From Paenibacillus sp. FSL R5-0766 (GTDB lineage Bacteria > Bacillota > Bacilli > Paenibacillales > Paenibacillaceae), in NCBI RefSeq assembly GCF_037971845.1, contig NZ_CP150227.1, positions 4,960,001 to 5,024,000 on the forward strand: a stretch of DNA of 64,000 bases, given 5' to 3'. Shown here in pieces: positions 35,143-44,688 of the stretch. The notes below the pieces were generated by a model. That model did no database searches and had not been told where the DNA came from. It saw nothing but the letters and a program-made list of their open reading frames with translations. The first letter of the stretch is position 1, and each line of letters opens with the position of its first letter. A program made the position numbers and the translations under genes.

Positions 35143-36075
35143 TTATTTGAAGATTCGTTGTGAGAACTGATACAGGCCGCTGTTCCAGACAGATGGTTCG
35201 TGTCCACCTACATCCAGATAAAAGGTATGCGGAATATTCATGCTGCTCAAGCCGTTTTTGAAGTTCTGGCTGACCCATAACAGACCGTCACTTGATCCAC
35301 AGGAGATCCACAACAATTTGAGTTGGCTAGCGACTTGTCCCGGGTTGGAAACCAGCTGCGATACAGATTGCGTATTCGGTGCAGCCGAGAAGGCCCCTAC
35401 CCAAGCGAAGGTATTCAGATTTTTCAATCCGAAGTTAAGTGACTGCCCACCACCCATGGACAGTCCGGCTAGCGCACGACTATTCTTGTCTTTGTACACC
35501 GGATAATTGGCCTCGATATGAGGAATCAGATCCTTGAGCAGATCTTGCTCAAACCGTTCAAACGCAGCCACTTTGTCCGGAGCAAAAATGTCACCGACTG
35601 GACGATCGTCCTTCATGGCACGGCCATTTGGCATAACAACGATCATCTGGGACAGCTTACCTTCGGAATACAGGTTGTCCAGAATGTTCTTTGGTTTCAT
35701 TGCATTAACCCACTCATGCTCATCCCCGCCGATGCCGTGCAGGAGATACAGGACGTTATACTTTTTATTCGGAGAATATCCTGGCGGTGTATACACCGTC
35801 GCTTTCCGTGTATTGCCTACCGTTGTGGAGTAATAGGATATCAGATTGGTATTTCCGTGCGGAATATTGTTTCGATAGCCATCAAAACCCGGTGGTGCCG
35901 GTACCACCGGAGTATTAGCCAGCGCATTGTTTGCGTCATTGCCGGATACATTCATAGATTCATACGCTGTGTTCTGAGCACCAACCTCGCTGGAATCCGT
36001 AGCAAAAGCCATTGTTGGGGCAATCATGGCAACGATCATCGAAAGACTTAAAAGGATTGTAATACGTTTTTTCAT
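35143..36075 (-). CDS. Secreted esterase, CE1 / feruloyl-esterase-like
   Basis: 310 residues with a signal peptide (MKKRITILLSLSMIVAMIA..., cleavage near AFA). The esterase-D fold shows YLLHGIGGDEHEW, nucleophile GLSMGGGQ (about residue 202), acid in SCGSSDGL and His in VGGHEPSVW. Bacillota relatives of this type (XynZ/feruloyl esterase or acetyl-xylan esterase) remove acyl groups from hemicellulose. ATG 36075 has AGAGGAG about 9 nt upstream. A cre-like site lies 128 bp upstream, so carbon control is likely. Confidence 0.85.
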   Translation of the reverse strand: MKKRITILLSLSMIVAMIAPTMAFATDSSEVGAQNTAYESMNVSGNDANNALANTPVVPAPPGFDGYRNNIPHGNTNLISYYSTTVGNTRKATVYTPPGYSPNKKYNVLYLLHGIGGDEHEWVNAMKPKNILDNLYSEGKLSQMIVVMPNGRAMKDDRPVGDIFAPDKVAAFERFEQDLLKDLIPHIEANYPVYKDKNSRALAGLSMGGGQSLNFGLKNLNTFAWVGAFSAAPNTQSVSQLVSNPGQVASQLKLLWISCGSSDGLLWVSQNFKNGLSSMNIPHTFYLDVGGHEPSVWNSGLYQFSQRIFK

Positions 36076-36610
36076 CTCAATTTCTCCTCTCAATTTTGTC
36101 AAACTTAAGTATGCGTTTCTCGAAGTTTCACTGGATTACGCTTGATGCTGAAGTTCAACTTTTTTCTAACGCGGTGAAGCAAGCTTCCTCTCAACTCAAA
36201 ATTGAAAGCCCTTACAATAAAAAGGTTAGATCACCTCCCTTCCATTCAGAAAAACACTGAAACCTGTAGATTTCACTCTGTTTTTCCGACATAGAATTAC
36301 TTATATAGTATATTTAAACTTATTTATCCATTTTTTGCAACAATATTTTCATTTCTATCGATTCAATTCAATGATCTTATAGCATCAGAGTTTTTCTTCT
36401 TTCTTCTCTATTCTCGAATCATAATTAAAAATTGTAAAATACTGTTGTTAAATTGAATATTTTACCTTATTATAGCTTCCATAGGGGGGTGTCTATGAAC
36501 AATTTCAATAGATTCATAATATTTTTCTTCTGAGATAGCTTTCGCAAAAGTTTCAACGTCTCGGCCGCCAATATCTTTTGCAAACTACTTTATTTTCTGG
36601 GAGGAAAATG
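36076..36610. other. Intergenic region between divergent esterase and CBM32 genes
   Basis: 535 bp. Besides the cre-like site, it holds AT-rich promoter-like DNA, an imperfect hairpin near 36249-36286 and a 12-codon ORF (36495-36533, plus strand) just after GGGGGGTG. No longer gene is seen. Confidence 0.6.
36203..36216. promoter_or_regulatory. cre-like CcpA site, one mismatch
   Basis: TGAAAGCCCTTACA against TGNAANCGNTNNCA: one base of the central CG differs. It lies upstream of the CE1 esterase start. Confidence 0.45.
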
Positions 36611-38923
36611 ATGATGTTCAATGTACGCTTTTCGATCAAAAAAGCATGGGCTTCATTTCTGGTTATTACATTATTGCTGCCTTTACTTGTCGGGTTAGGG
36701 CCATCCAATGTCTATGCTGCATCTAACAATGAAGGAAAAATATCCATAACTGCAGATGATGAGTTCACACTTTTTATAAACGGCAGACAGACGGGAAAAG
36801 GCACTGACTGGGCCAAAGCCTATACGTTCCCTGTGCCAATTCAATCTGGCATCAATGTGATTGCAGTTCAAGCGAAGGATATAGGCCTCTATGCGGGACT
36901 GCTGGCAGACCTCAGCTACGGAGATGAGAATCTGGTTACGGATTTCAACTGGAAAGTATCTGAACGATATATCGAAGGTTGGGAGCAGCCCAAATTCGAT
37001 GATTCGTCATGGTCACGTGCTACTGATTTCGGACGGTATGGCAGTGATCCTTGGAAACAGATTAGTGGCATGCCAGAGGAGACCAGTGCACGCTGGATCT
37101 GGGCAGGCAAGACCAATGTGGATGCTCCAGTTTCAGAAGCATATTTTCGAATCTCATTTAACGTTTCCGAAGATGGACTGGCTATTAGCAATCCCATTTC
37201 TTCTTCAGGTCAATTCGAGCAAGTCGATTATCAGTTAAAACCGACCCAGCCCATGCCTGCTTCCATGGTGAAGAGACTTCCCGTGGTAAATGCCGTCTTT
37301 GAAACGGTGGAAGAGAAAGGTTCTATAGAACTTAGCACCCAAGAGGCTGCCCAAATCGGTAATAACCTAGCTCCTGGTCAGATCTTTCTCGATCAGTCCT
37401 CTGCCCGGGCTATCAAAGTTACAAGCGTCAATAGAAGCTCTGGTGGTATGCAGGTAGATTACACCACTCCGGGTGTGGAGGAATTGTTCGATTACTATGA
37501 TATTCCCGAGCAGGAGGTCTCGTTCGAAGAGCGTAACATCGTCATGCCTGATCCTGAGATGGTATTGGATAGCAAGGAATGGCTTGTTCAGGAACCCCTT
37601 TCCTTGTTAGAGACCGATATAACTGACGATGCTGAAATGCGTCAGTTCAACATAGACAACACGATTCAAAATGGTTTGGATGCAAATATGGACATGGTTG
37701 CGGATGCAGAAACAATGGATATCGCTTCCACGGATATCGCACCTATGGACATGAATGATGTGATTCGTGCTGCTGGAGCAGGTGATTTTGCCAATTGCAA
37801 AAAATCCGGCAATGAGTTTGTCTGTGATTTCAAGAAGGTACTTGTAAATCAACAAAATGCAAACGGTAACAAAGTGTTCGTTGAAGCGGGTGGCAAGCTC
37901 ACCTTGATTGCACCCAAAGTTACGGGGAAATACGGATTTTGGGGAAAATACGATCTGAAATTTACTGCTGGTGAGAAAGCCAACATCTATATCAAAGGTG
38001 ATGCCAAGTTCAAAAAAGAAGTCAAAGTTCCAATCATGGGCTTCAACATTGGTGCTGGCAATCTCGGAGCCGTATCAGTCGGCGTTTTTCTGGTCATTGG
38101 TATTGACGGCAACGTCACCTTTGAATTTCAGGTCGATCAGGGATACACGGTTACCGCGGGAGTCAAAGGGAAAACACGTGTCTTTATTCCCGTGAAGATC
38201 CAGCCTTACAGCAGTGTGAACAGATATCTTACGGTTACTCATAAAATTGAGGGACAGATCACAGCTTGGGCAGGAGCCAAAGCGGAAGTCGGTCTGAAAA
38301 TTGCCGGCAAAAAAATACTTGAGGTAAGTGTTTTTGCCGGCATTGAAGGCACAGGGAAATGGACAAGCAGCAATAATGTACCCAGTACCATGTCTCTAAA
38401 GATTGATGCTCTCGTCAAAGGAGAAGGAGCTGTATTTAATAAGTCCTTCAAACTCTTCGAGCTGCGCTGGAATTTGGTGAATCTGGTGAAAACCCCTACC
38501 AATCCGGGAACCGGACAGAACCTGGCACGAAATGCTGCCATAACGGTAACTTCCACCTATCCCGGGTATTCAGCAGCCCGAATCAATGACGGAGATCGTA
38601 ACACGGCCTTGGGGGAAAGTTATAGTTGGGCCAATAACCGTAATTCCTCACTTCCCCAATATGTCGTCATTGATTTGCCGGCATCGAGTTCAATCCAGCG
38701 AATTGATCTGTATACCACCCAGGGATACCCGCTTGCCAATTATGATCTGCAATACTGGAGTGGCTCAAATTGGGTGAATCTTGTACAGATTACAGGCAAT
38801 CAAGAGTTAACGCGTTCACACACATTTTCAGCAGTCAGTACTTCCAAGATCCGTGTCGTAGCGAGTAAAGGTCCTTCCCATCAGCCAACCTATGTGCGAA
38901 TCAATGAGCTTGAAATTTATTAA
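36611..38923 (+). CDS. Large secreted protein with C-terminal CBM32 (F5/8 type C) domain
   Basis: About 770 residues. Signal peptide (FLVITLLLPLLVGLG..., cleavage near VYAA). Residues about 35-190 form a beta-rich module with ADDEFTLFINGRQTG and DDSSWSRATDFG, as in galactose-binding-like modules of secreted enzymes. The middle has a Met/Asp-rich stretch (about 350-385) and a Cys pair in FANCKKSGNEFVCDF, then an unrecognised region. The last 135 residues (NLARNAAITVTSTYPGY... to INELEIY) are a discoidin/CBM32 sugar-binding domain. No catalytic domain recognised. Three ATGs (36608, 36611, 36614) follow GGGAGG; 36611 or 36614 have the best spacing. Confidence 0.8.
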   Translation: MMFNVRFSIKKAWASFLVITLLLPLLVGLGPSNVYAASNNEGKISITADDEFTLFINGRQTGKGTDWAKAYTFPVPIQSGINVIAVQAKDIGLYAGLLADLSYGDENLVTDFNWKVSERYIEGWEQPKFDDSSWSRATDFGRYGSDPWKQISGMPEETSARWIWAGKTNVDAPVSEAYFRISFNVSEDGLAISNPISSSGQFEQVDYQLKPTQPMPASMVKRLPVVNAVFETVEEKGSIELSTQEAAQIGNNLAPGQIFLDQSSARAIKVTSVNRSSGGMQVDYTTPGVEELFDYYDIPEQEVSFEERNIVMPDPEMVLDSKEWLVQEPLSLLETDITDDAEMRQFNIDNTIQNGLDANMDMVADAETMDIASTDIAPMDMNDVIRAAGAGDFANCKKSGNEFVCDFKKVLVNQQNANGNKVFVEAGGKLTLIAPKVTGKYGFWGKYDLKFTAGEKANIYIKGDAKFKKEVKVPIMGFNIGAGNLGAVSVGVFLVIGIDGNVTFEFQVDQGYTVTAGVKGKTRVFIPVKIQPYSSVNRYLTVTHKIEGQITAWAGAKAEVGLKIAGKKILEVSVFAGIEGTGKWTSSNNVPSTMSLKIDALVKGEGAVFNKSFKLFELRWNLVNLVKTPTNPGTGQNLARNAAITVTSTYPGYSAARINDGDRNTALGESYSWANNRNSSLPQYVVIDLPASSSIQRIDLYTTQGYPLANYDLQYWSGSNWVNLVQITGNQELTRSHTFSAVSTSKIRVVASKGPSHQPTYVRINELEIY

Positions 38924-38932
38924 AGCAAGCGA

Positions 38933-38984
38933 AAAACAGCCTCAGATTCCTTGTGACATACAGGAAACTGAGGCTGTTTTTTTA
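38933..38984. terminator. Bidirectional terminator
   Basis: AAAACAGCCTCAG...CTGAGGCTGTTTT with inner TTCCT/AGGAA pairing and T runs on both strands. It serves the convergent CBM32 and MFS genes. Confidence 0.85.
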
Positions 38985-38992
38985 TCAGTCTT

Positions 38993-40240
38993 TTATTGTA
39001 CCGATACCGGCTCAACAACGTTCGGAATCTCCGGCAGACGCTGTTTACGATCCATTACCAAACTTACGAATAACCCCACTAACCCCAATGCGGCAATAAC
39101 TGCGGCATACAAAGGCACTGAGATAAGTCCCGTATGCGTTATTGCATACCCACCCATATAGGCACCAGCGGCATTTCCCAGGTTAAATGCCGAATGACTT
39201 GAGGTTGTCGCAAGTAGCGGTGCTTCAAGAGTCATATTCATAATCCGAATCTGAAGTCCCGGCATAATACCAAAAGCGGCAACCCCCCAGAAAAATATCG
39301 TGATCACTGCCAGATACGGATTCTCCAGCGTCAGCGTGAGCACTGCCAGAAGAACAGCAAGGATACCAAAGTTGACGATTAACGAAGGCATCAGCTTCCA
39401 GTCTGCCAGTCGGCCGCCAACCAAATTGCCCAAGGTTACACCGAAGCCAAACAACACCAGAATCCAGGTCACACTTTGCTCCGCAAAGCCGCTAATATCC
39501 ACAAGCATCGGCGTAATATAGGTGAAGACTGTGAACAAGCTTCCGCACCCCAACGCCCCAATAAGCAGAACCAGCAACACTTGGGGACGAACCAGATTCC
39601 GGAATTGCTGTCCCAGGTTCGCTGGTGCTCCTTGCGGGAGGACGGGAATGAAACGAATGATACCAATCAACGAAACGATGCCCAAGATCGTAATCGCCCC
39701 GAAGGATGATCTCCACCCAAGCTGTTGCCCGATAAACGTACCAAATGGAACGCCAATGATGTTGGCAATCGTAAGCCCTGCGAGAACAACCGATACCGCT
39801 CCTGCCCTTCTCTCGGGTGCAACAAGCCGCGTCGCCATGATTGAACCTACACCCAGGAACGTACCATGGGCAAATGCCGTTAAGATCCGTGCTGAGATTA
39901 ACAACCCATAGGTGGGAGCAATGACAGACAATGCGTTCCCGATAACGAAAATGCACATCAGCAGCACCAGCAGTTTTTTCTGCGGAATCTTGTGTGTAAA
40001 TACGGTCAAAATCGGCGCACCTACCGCTACACCAAGTGCATATCCCGTAATGAGTTGTCCTGCCTGTGGAATACTTACATTCAGGTCTGTTGCCACATTA
40101 GGCAGTAAGCCCATAATAATAAATTCAGTCATACCAATCGCAAAAGCCCCAATCGTCAGACATAAAAGGGATAATGGAAACGCCCCTCGTTTACCTGACT
40201 GTGAAGCCTGTGGTTGTAATGTGTGTCCAGTCGTGCTCAT
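38993..40240 (-). CDS. MFS transporter, DHA1 family (YdhP/AraJ-like)
   Basis: About 415 residues, 12 membrane segments. FAIGMTEFIIMGLLPNVATDL in helix 1 and GVGSIMATRLVAPERRAGA after helix 4 place it with arabinose-efflux/drug antiporters. ATG 40240 is preceded at distance by AGGAG. It lies 26 bp downstream of the ADP-ribosylglycohydrolase gene, so the two form an operon. Substrate unknown. Confidence 0.85.
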   Translation of the reverse strand: MSTTGHTLQPQASQSGKRGAFPLSLLCLTIGAFAIGMTEFIIMGLLPNVATDLNVSIPQAGQLITGYALGVAVGAPILTVFTHKIPQKKLLVLLMCIFVIGNALSVIAPTYGLLISARILTAFAHGTFLGVGSIMATRLVAPERRAGAVSVVLAGLTIANIIGVPFGTFIGQQLGWRSSFGAITILGIVSLIGIIRFIPVLPQGAPANLGQQFRNLVRPQVLLVLLIGALGCGSLFTVFTYITPMLVDISGFAEQSVTWILVLFGFGVTLGNLVGGRLADWKLMPSLIVNFGILAVLLAVLTLTLENPYLAVITIFFWGVAAFGIMPGLQIRIMNMTLEAPLLATTSSHSAFNLGNAAGAYMGGYAITHTGLISVPLYAAVIAALGLVGLFVSLVMDRKQRLPEIPNVVEPVSVQ

Positions 40241-40266
40241 AGATGTTCTCTTCTCCTGTCTCTTAA

Positions 40267-41193
40267 TCAACGATTTTCTGTCGCCTTCAACCATAAGGCA
40301 TCTGTTAGTTGTTCGAACGTTTCACGCATGGCCAGCTTGTCCCGCCAGTGTGCTGGAATACCACTCAGTCCATAATAAGCACCTGCGATCTGCCCATACA
40401 CCGCGCCCGTAGTGTCCGCATCATCACCCAGATTAACAGCTAACAACGCACCTTCTTCAAAGCTCGATGACTTATGGAACGCCCATAGTGCTGCCTCAAG
40501 TGAACGAACCACATAGCCACTGCCCTTAATTTCCGGTGGTTCTTTGCTCTGATAGGAACCCATAACAACCTCTTCAATAGCGGGCGAAAAAGCAGGTTCT
40601 TCCCTCCACTGTCTGCATGTCTCCGGCATCAGCATGACGCTCTTGTCCGCTCCGCGCAGACCAGCAACAATTATTGCGGCTAGCACTTCACATGCTTCCA
40701 CACTTTCCGTTGCAGCATGTGTTGTCCGGGAGCTCAGCCCGGCATAATGAACTGCCTCTTGCGGACAATTGGCATAAGCCATCGCAACAGGTGCAAGCCT
40801 CATAATAGAGCCATTGCCCGCCGTCATCGGGTCCGTTGATCCGCTGTAGGCTTCTCCGGTTATCTCAAACCTCTCCAAGGCACTTCGCGTGGCCCCGCCG
40901 ATATCAAAGCAATCGCCTGTGCTGCTCATATACCCGACCTTGTACCAATTGGTGTATCTGCGCATCTGATCTGCAGGATCAAAGTCTGCCTTGCGTACCA
41001 GACTTTCTGCCAGGCACAGAGCCATCGACGTATCATCTGTCCACTGCCCTGCCTCCAGACCGAATACGCCGCCACCCACGATATCCGTTACGGGTTCAAA
41101 TGCGCCCGGGCTACTGAATTCCACGGTAGTCCCCAACGCATCACCCGCTGCAAGCCCGATGAAGCAGCCCTTAAAACGGTCCTTTTGCAACAT
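40267..41193 (-). CDS. ADP-ribosylglycohydrolase family protein (DraG type)
   Basis: 308 residues. Di-metal binding motifs are GDALG (about 17), WTDDTSMA (about 51), and GDDADTTGAV (about 256); NGSIMR is also typical. These enzymes hydrolyse ADP-ribose from arginine or other acceptors. Cytosolic. First gene of an operon with an MFS exporter. The full metal set suggests an active enzyme; whether the substrate is a protein or a free ADP-ribosyl compound cannot be told. Confidence 0.88.
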   Translation of the reverse strand: MLQKDRFKGCFIGLAAGDALGTTVEFSSPGAFEPVTDIVGGGVFGLEAGQWTDDTSMALCLAESLVRKADFDPADQMRRYTNWYKVGYMSSTGDCFDIGGATRSALERFEITGEAYSGSTDPMTAGNGSIMRLAPVAMAYANCPQEAVHYAGLSSRTTHAATESVEACEVLAAIIVAGLRGADKSVMLMPETCRQWREEPAFSPAIEEVVMGSYQSKEPPEIKGSGYVVRSLEAALWAFHKSSSFEEGALLAVNLGDDADTTGAVYGQIAGAYYGLSGIPAHWRDKLAMRETFEQLTDALWLKATENR

Positions 41194-41691
41194 GCTTGTC
41201 TTCCTCCCTTACTCCATATACTTTCAGAATCTTTCTTCCATTTTCCCACAGGGCCTGATCTGGCGTAAAGCTAATAAAATCCAATACATTCAGCTCCATT
41301 TCTTCTATTATAAAAGTGTCGAAAGCTGTTGAACGGCCAGATGATCAAATTTTCATAAAAAAAGTTTTATTTTTTTAAGCTGTAAAAACAGTTTATTCAG
41401 TACACCGCTTACATGCAAAAGGGTTAACGGTTTGCAACGTTCATAATTTTCTGAAAACAAATCATACATGTGAAAATTTTCAATGTAAACAATCATGACG
41501 CACTTGACCCTTTGGTTTGTCCTATGTTACGGTTTTATTAGCTTCAAACGCATATTTTTTCCCAAATTAATATTCATTTTCGGTTTATTGTGTCAACTAA
41601 TATCCCGCAGGTTAATGAATACAGGGAATGAATTTGCAGAAAATTTTCATTATTATCCCCAAACTAATTCTGAAACAGGAGGAACAAATTT
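41194..41691. other. Upstream region of the HAD-mtlD operon
   Basis: 498 bp, AT-rich. Contains a 12-bp palindrome TGAAAATTTTCA (41471-41482). A 66-codon ORF (41495-41695) without a clear SD overlaps the HAD start and has no family resemblance, so I do not call it. The HAD SD AGGAGG is near its end. Confidence 0.6.
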
Positions 41692-42360
41692 ATGATTAAG
41701 GCACTGGTGTTTGATTTCGACGGAACGATTATTGATACAGAGACAGCATGGTATATTGCTTTTCGCGATGCTTACAAGGAACACGGCGTAGATTTAACCC
41801 TGGAGATGTATTCACAATGCATCGGTACCAGTCTGAAAACATTTAATCCATATGAGTACCTCATCACAGATTTGAATCTTCCGATCGATCGGGAAGCGTT
41901 CAGGGAATCCGTTCAGTTGCAGCACGCTGCATTGATGAACAAAGAGGTGGTTCGTCCTGGCATTCAGAACTATCTTGATGAAGCGCGTAAAGCTGGGCTA
42001 AAACTCGCTGTAGCCTCCAGCTCCAAACGGGAGTGGGTTGAACAGCATCTGGAACAACTGAAACTGAAAGATTATTTTGAAGTTATCCGTACGGCAGATG
42101 ATGTTGCAAATGTGAAGCCTGATCCGGAACTCTACAATCAAGCGCTTGAAGCCCTTGGAGTAACTGCAGACGAAGCCGTAGCGATTGAGGATTCACCTAA
42201 CGGCGCGCGTGCAGCTGCTGCGGCTGGTATGCACTGCGTAGTCATCTCGAATACCATCACAGGAACACTGGAATTCGATATGCCTCACCAACGGCTGTCT
42301 TGCTTGACTGACCTTACATTTAACGATTTGATTTCGAAGCCACTCGTCACTACCGTCTAA
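41692..42360 (+). CDS. HAD-superfamily phosphatase (beta-phosphoglucomutase-like subfamily)
   Basis: 222 residues: motif I DFDGTIIDTE (Asp 9 and 11), motif II VASSSK, motif III KPDP, motif IV IEDSPNGARAA, with a helical cap between motifs I and II. Small-molecule phosphatase or mutase, cytosolic. It is followed after 47 bp by mtlD on the same strand, which suggests a sugar or polyol phosphate such as mannitol-1-phosphate as substrate (inference). SD AGGAGG. Confidence 0.88.
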   Translation: MIKALVFDFDGTIIDTETAWYIAFRDAYKEHGVDLTLEMYSQCIGTSLKTFNPYEYLITDLNLPIDREAFRESVQLQHAALMNKEVVRPGIQNYLDEARKAGLKLAVASSSKREWVEQHLEQLKLKDYFEVIRTADDVANVKPDPELYNQALEALGVTADEAVAIEDSPNGARAAAAAGMHCVVISNTITGTLEFDMPHQRLSCLTDLTFNDLISKPLVTTV

Positions 42361-42407
42361 GGTCTGCACGAATTTCGCGATTTAATCCTTAAAGGGGGAG
42401 TTCATAC

Positions 42408-43580
42408 ATGAAAGCTGTACATTTTGGTGCGGGCAATATAGGCCGCGGTTTTATCGGTCATATGTTGTCCGCTTCCAACTACGAAGTCTGCTTTGTCGCA
42501 CGTAACCCGAAGAAAATCTCCATGCTTCAAGAGAGACAGGAATATCCGATTACACTTGCCAATAGCGATCGGGACACTACGATTGTCAACAACGTGACGG
42601 CGATCAATGTGAATGAGCAGAATCTGGTTGCTGAAGAGATTGCTTCAGCCGATGTGATCACAACCGCGGTGGGTGTATCTGCACTCGGAGATATCGCCGA
42701 ACCTATCGCCAAAGGCATTCAACTTCGCATGAAAAACAATAATCAGGCTCCACTGCATATTATCGCTTGCGAAAATGCCATCGGTGGCAGCACCAGGCTG
42801 AAGAAACGCATCTATCCTTTTCTGGATGAACAAACTCGCAAAAAAGCCGAACGTTATGTTTCTTTCCCCAATGCAGCTGTGGACCGGATTGTTCCGGCTC
42901 AAAACCACAAAGACCCGCTGCAGGTCACTGTTGAACCTTTTTACGAATGGGTCGTTCATCGTCCAGCACTTCTGGATGGATTTAAGAAAATAGATGGCGT
43001 CCACTATGTGGATTCGCTTGAACCTTATATCGAGCGTAAAATGTTTACGGTCAATACAGGCCATTGTGTCGCCGCATACTTCGGCTATCTCGAAGGATTC
43101 AAGACCATTCGACAGGTCATGAGTAACTCTACCCTTCGGGCCAAGGTCCGCCATGTTATGGAAGAGACGGGTCAGATGCTCATCCAGAAGCATGGATTCA
43201 ACGCACAGAAGCATAACAAATATATCGACACCATACTGGAACGCTTCGCCAATCCCAACCTGACGGATCAGGTCACCCGGGTTGGACGTTCCCCCCTTCG
43301 CAAGCTTTCGCCTCATGATCGGCTTGTTCGCCCAGCGCTGCAGGCCAGTGAATTCGGAATTGAAATTCCTCATTTAACTTCTGCTATGGCGGCCGCAATG
43401 CTGTTTAATGACAAACGCGACGAAGAAGCCATGAAGCTACAACACATGATTCGCGAAGATGGCGTCTCCACCTTCATCCGTGAACGCATGGGAATTCCCG
43501 ACGAACATCCCGTTCATCAGAATGTAATCGCCCGTTATCAAGAACTCAGAGGGCGCAAGGAATCGACTATACTAACCTGA
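42408..43580 (+). CDS. mtlD: Mannitol-1-phosphate 5-dehydrogenase
   Basis: 390 residues, usual family length about 380. N-terminal MKAVHFGAGNIGRGFIG is the NAD-binding loop; IIACENAIGGS and the KMFTVNTGHCVAAYFGY motif with catalytic Lys and active-site His are the MtlD signature. It interconverts fructose-6-phosphate and mannitol-1-phosphate with NAD(H). SD AAGGGGGAG. No mannitol PTS gene is nearby; the partner is a HAD phosphatase. Confidence 0.93.
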   Translation: MKAVHFGAGNIGRGFIGHMLSASNYEVCFVARNPKKISMLQERQEYPITLANSDRDTTIVNNVTAINVNEQNLVAEEIASADVITTAVGVSALGDIAEPIAKGIQLRMKNNNQAPLHIIACENAIGGSTRLKKRIYPFLDEQTRKKAERYVSFPNAAVDRIVPAQNHKDPLQVTVEPFYEWVVHRPALLDGFKKIDGVHYVDSLEPYIERKMFTVNTGHCVAAYFGYLEGFKTIRQVMSNSTLRAKVRHVMEETGQMLIQKHGFNAQKHNKYIDTILERFANPNLTDQVTRVGRSPLRKLSPHDRLVRPALQASEFGIEIPHLTSAMAAAMLFNDKRDEEAMKLQHMIREDGVSTFIRERMGIPDEHPVHQNVIARYQELRGRKESTILT

Positions 43581-43633
43581 GTAACGGATCAGGGCATGGG
43601 TTCGATCCTGCAAACTGAATAGAAGCACGGCCA

Positions 43634-43682
43634 AGAAGCCGGGAGGAACCTATGCAGCTGCATCGCTCCTTCCGGCTCTTTG
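43634..43682 (+). terminator. Terminator of the HAD-mtlD operon
   Basis: AGCCGGGAGGA and TCCTTCCGGCT arms (one mismatch) around a 19-nt loop, then CTTTGT. Confidence 0.65.
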
Positions 43683-43732
43683 TCTATGCACGACGCGACA
43701 CGGTACATTCTATCTCTATGGTAGTAACGTTA

Positions 43733-43773
43733 ATAAAACAGCGCATCTCCTCTCTCAAGGAAACACGCTGTTT
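43733..43773 (-). terminator. Terminator of the lipoprotein gene
   Basis: Minus strand AAACAGCG...CGCTGTTTTATT with a 22-nt loop. Confidence 0.6.
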
Positions 43774-43797
43774 AGGGAATCTTTTTAATTTAATTTT

Positions 43798-44688
43798 CTA
43801 CTCATTCATAATGGAATTGAGGGATGCATAAGCCATGGGCAGGAAACCTTCCGAAGGTTCACCAATAGGTGCTTGGATGTGGAAAATGAAACCATTGCCG
43901 TCCAGTTCTTTCACAATAAAGTACTCTGTTTTCTTATCATTCTGGGACATCATATACAATCTTGCATCCTTCATCGGCCCGTTACTGAGTTGTTCAGCTG
44001 TCAATTGCTTCACTTCTCCGGTCTCGGACAACTCTTCCTTGGCATCCATCTTCAACATATCCAGATTAAAATCCGCCGGCAGCTTCTCAATCTCTACCTC
44101 ATAATCCGGATCAATCTTCATTGTTAATTCATGGTCTTCCGCATCAAAAGCCATCGGTTCAAACACATAAAGTGAATAACCTTTTGCTTGTGCCAGTGTC
44201 ACTGGGCGTTTCTCGGTCATTCCTTCTACCGTCACTTCAAGCTCTGACGTCTTCGGGCGATCGGACGTTACAGCACCGCCTGCATTGGAACCGTTATTGT
44301 CATCACTCGATTCAATCTTTGCAATCTCTGTAAGTACCAGCTGTTTCGTAGTTGCATCAATCGTTTTCTCTACATATTTGAAACGCACGGAATCTTCGTC
44401 ATCGATATCATCCAGAGACTTCTGCAGATCTTCGCTCACCTGAAATGACATCGGCTTCTCATTCACTCGAATCTCAACGGTATGCGGATCAGCCCATCCA
44501 GTCAGAATACCTTCTGCTTCTATTACAGCACTTTCATTCGGTTTTTGCTCCGGTGCTGGTGACTGTTCTTCCGTATTATTCACTGGTGGCTGTGCAGCAG
44601 GATTACTGTTCCCACAGGCCACAAGCGAGAATCCCATAAGTAAAACCAGGAGTGATGCACTGACTTTCATTGTATTTCCTTTTCGCAT
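43798..44688 (-). CDS. Hypothetical lipoprotein
   Basis: 296 residues. Lipobox LVAC (Cys about 25), then a Pro/Glu/Asn-rich linker. Two parts follow: residues about 55-125 (EGILTGWADPHTVEIRVNEKPMSFQV) resemble a small beta domain, and about 145-296 (DRPKTSELEVTVEGMTEKRPVTLAQAKGYSLYVFEPM...) a second domain. I do not recognise an enzymatic family. Acidic, expected at the outer face of the membrane. SD GGAGGT before ATG 44688. Confidence 0.75.
   Translation of the reverse strand: MRKGNTMKVSASLLVLLMGFSLVACGNSNPAAQPPVNNTEEQSPAPEQKPNESAVIEAEGILTGWADPHTVEIRVNEKPMSFQVSEDLQKSLDDIDDEDSVRFKYVEKTIDATTKQLVLTEIAKIESSDDNNGSNAGGAVTSDRPKTSELEVTVEGMTEKRPVTLAQAKGYSLYVFEPMAFDAEDHELTMKIDPDYEVEIEKLPADFNLDMLKMDAKEELSETGEVKQLTAEQLSNGPMKDARLYMMSQNDKKTEYFIVKELDGNGFIFHIQAPIGEPSEGFLPMAYASLNSIMNE

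Noticed and set aside
41495..41695. 66-codon hydrophobic ORF before the HAD gene
   Set aside because: No clear SD and overlaps the HAD start; AT-rich leader can give such frames by chance.
42645..43373. 242-codon minus-strand frame inside mtlD
   Set aside because: mtlD signatures are clear on the plus strand; long antisense frames are common in GC-balanced genes.
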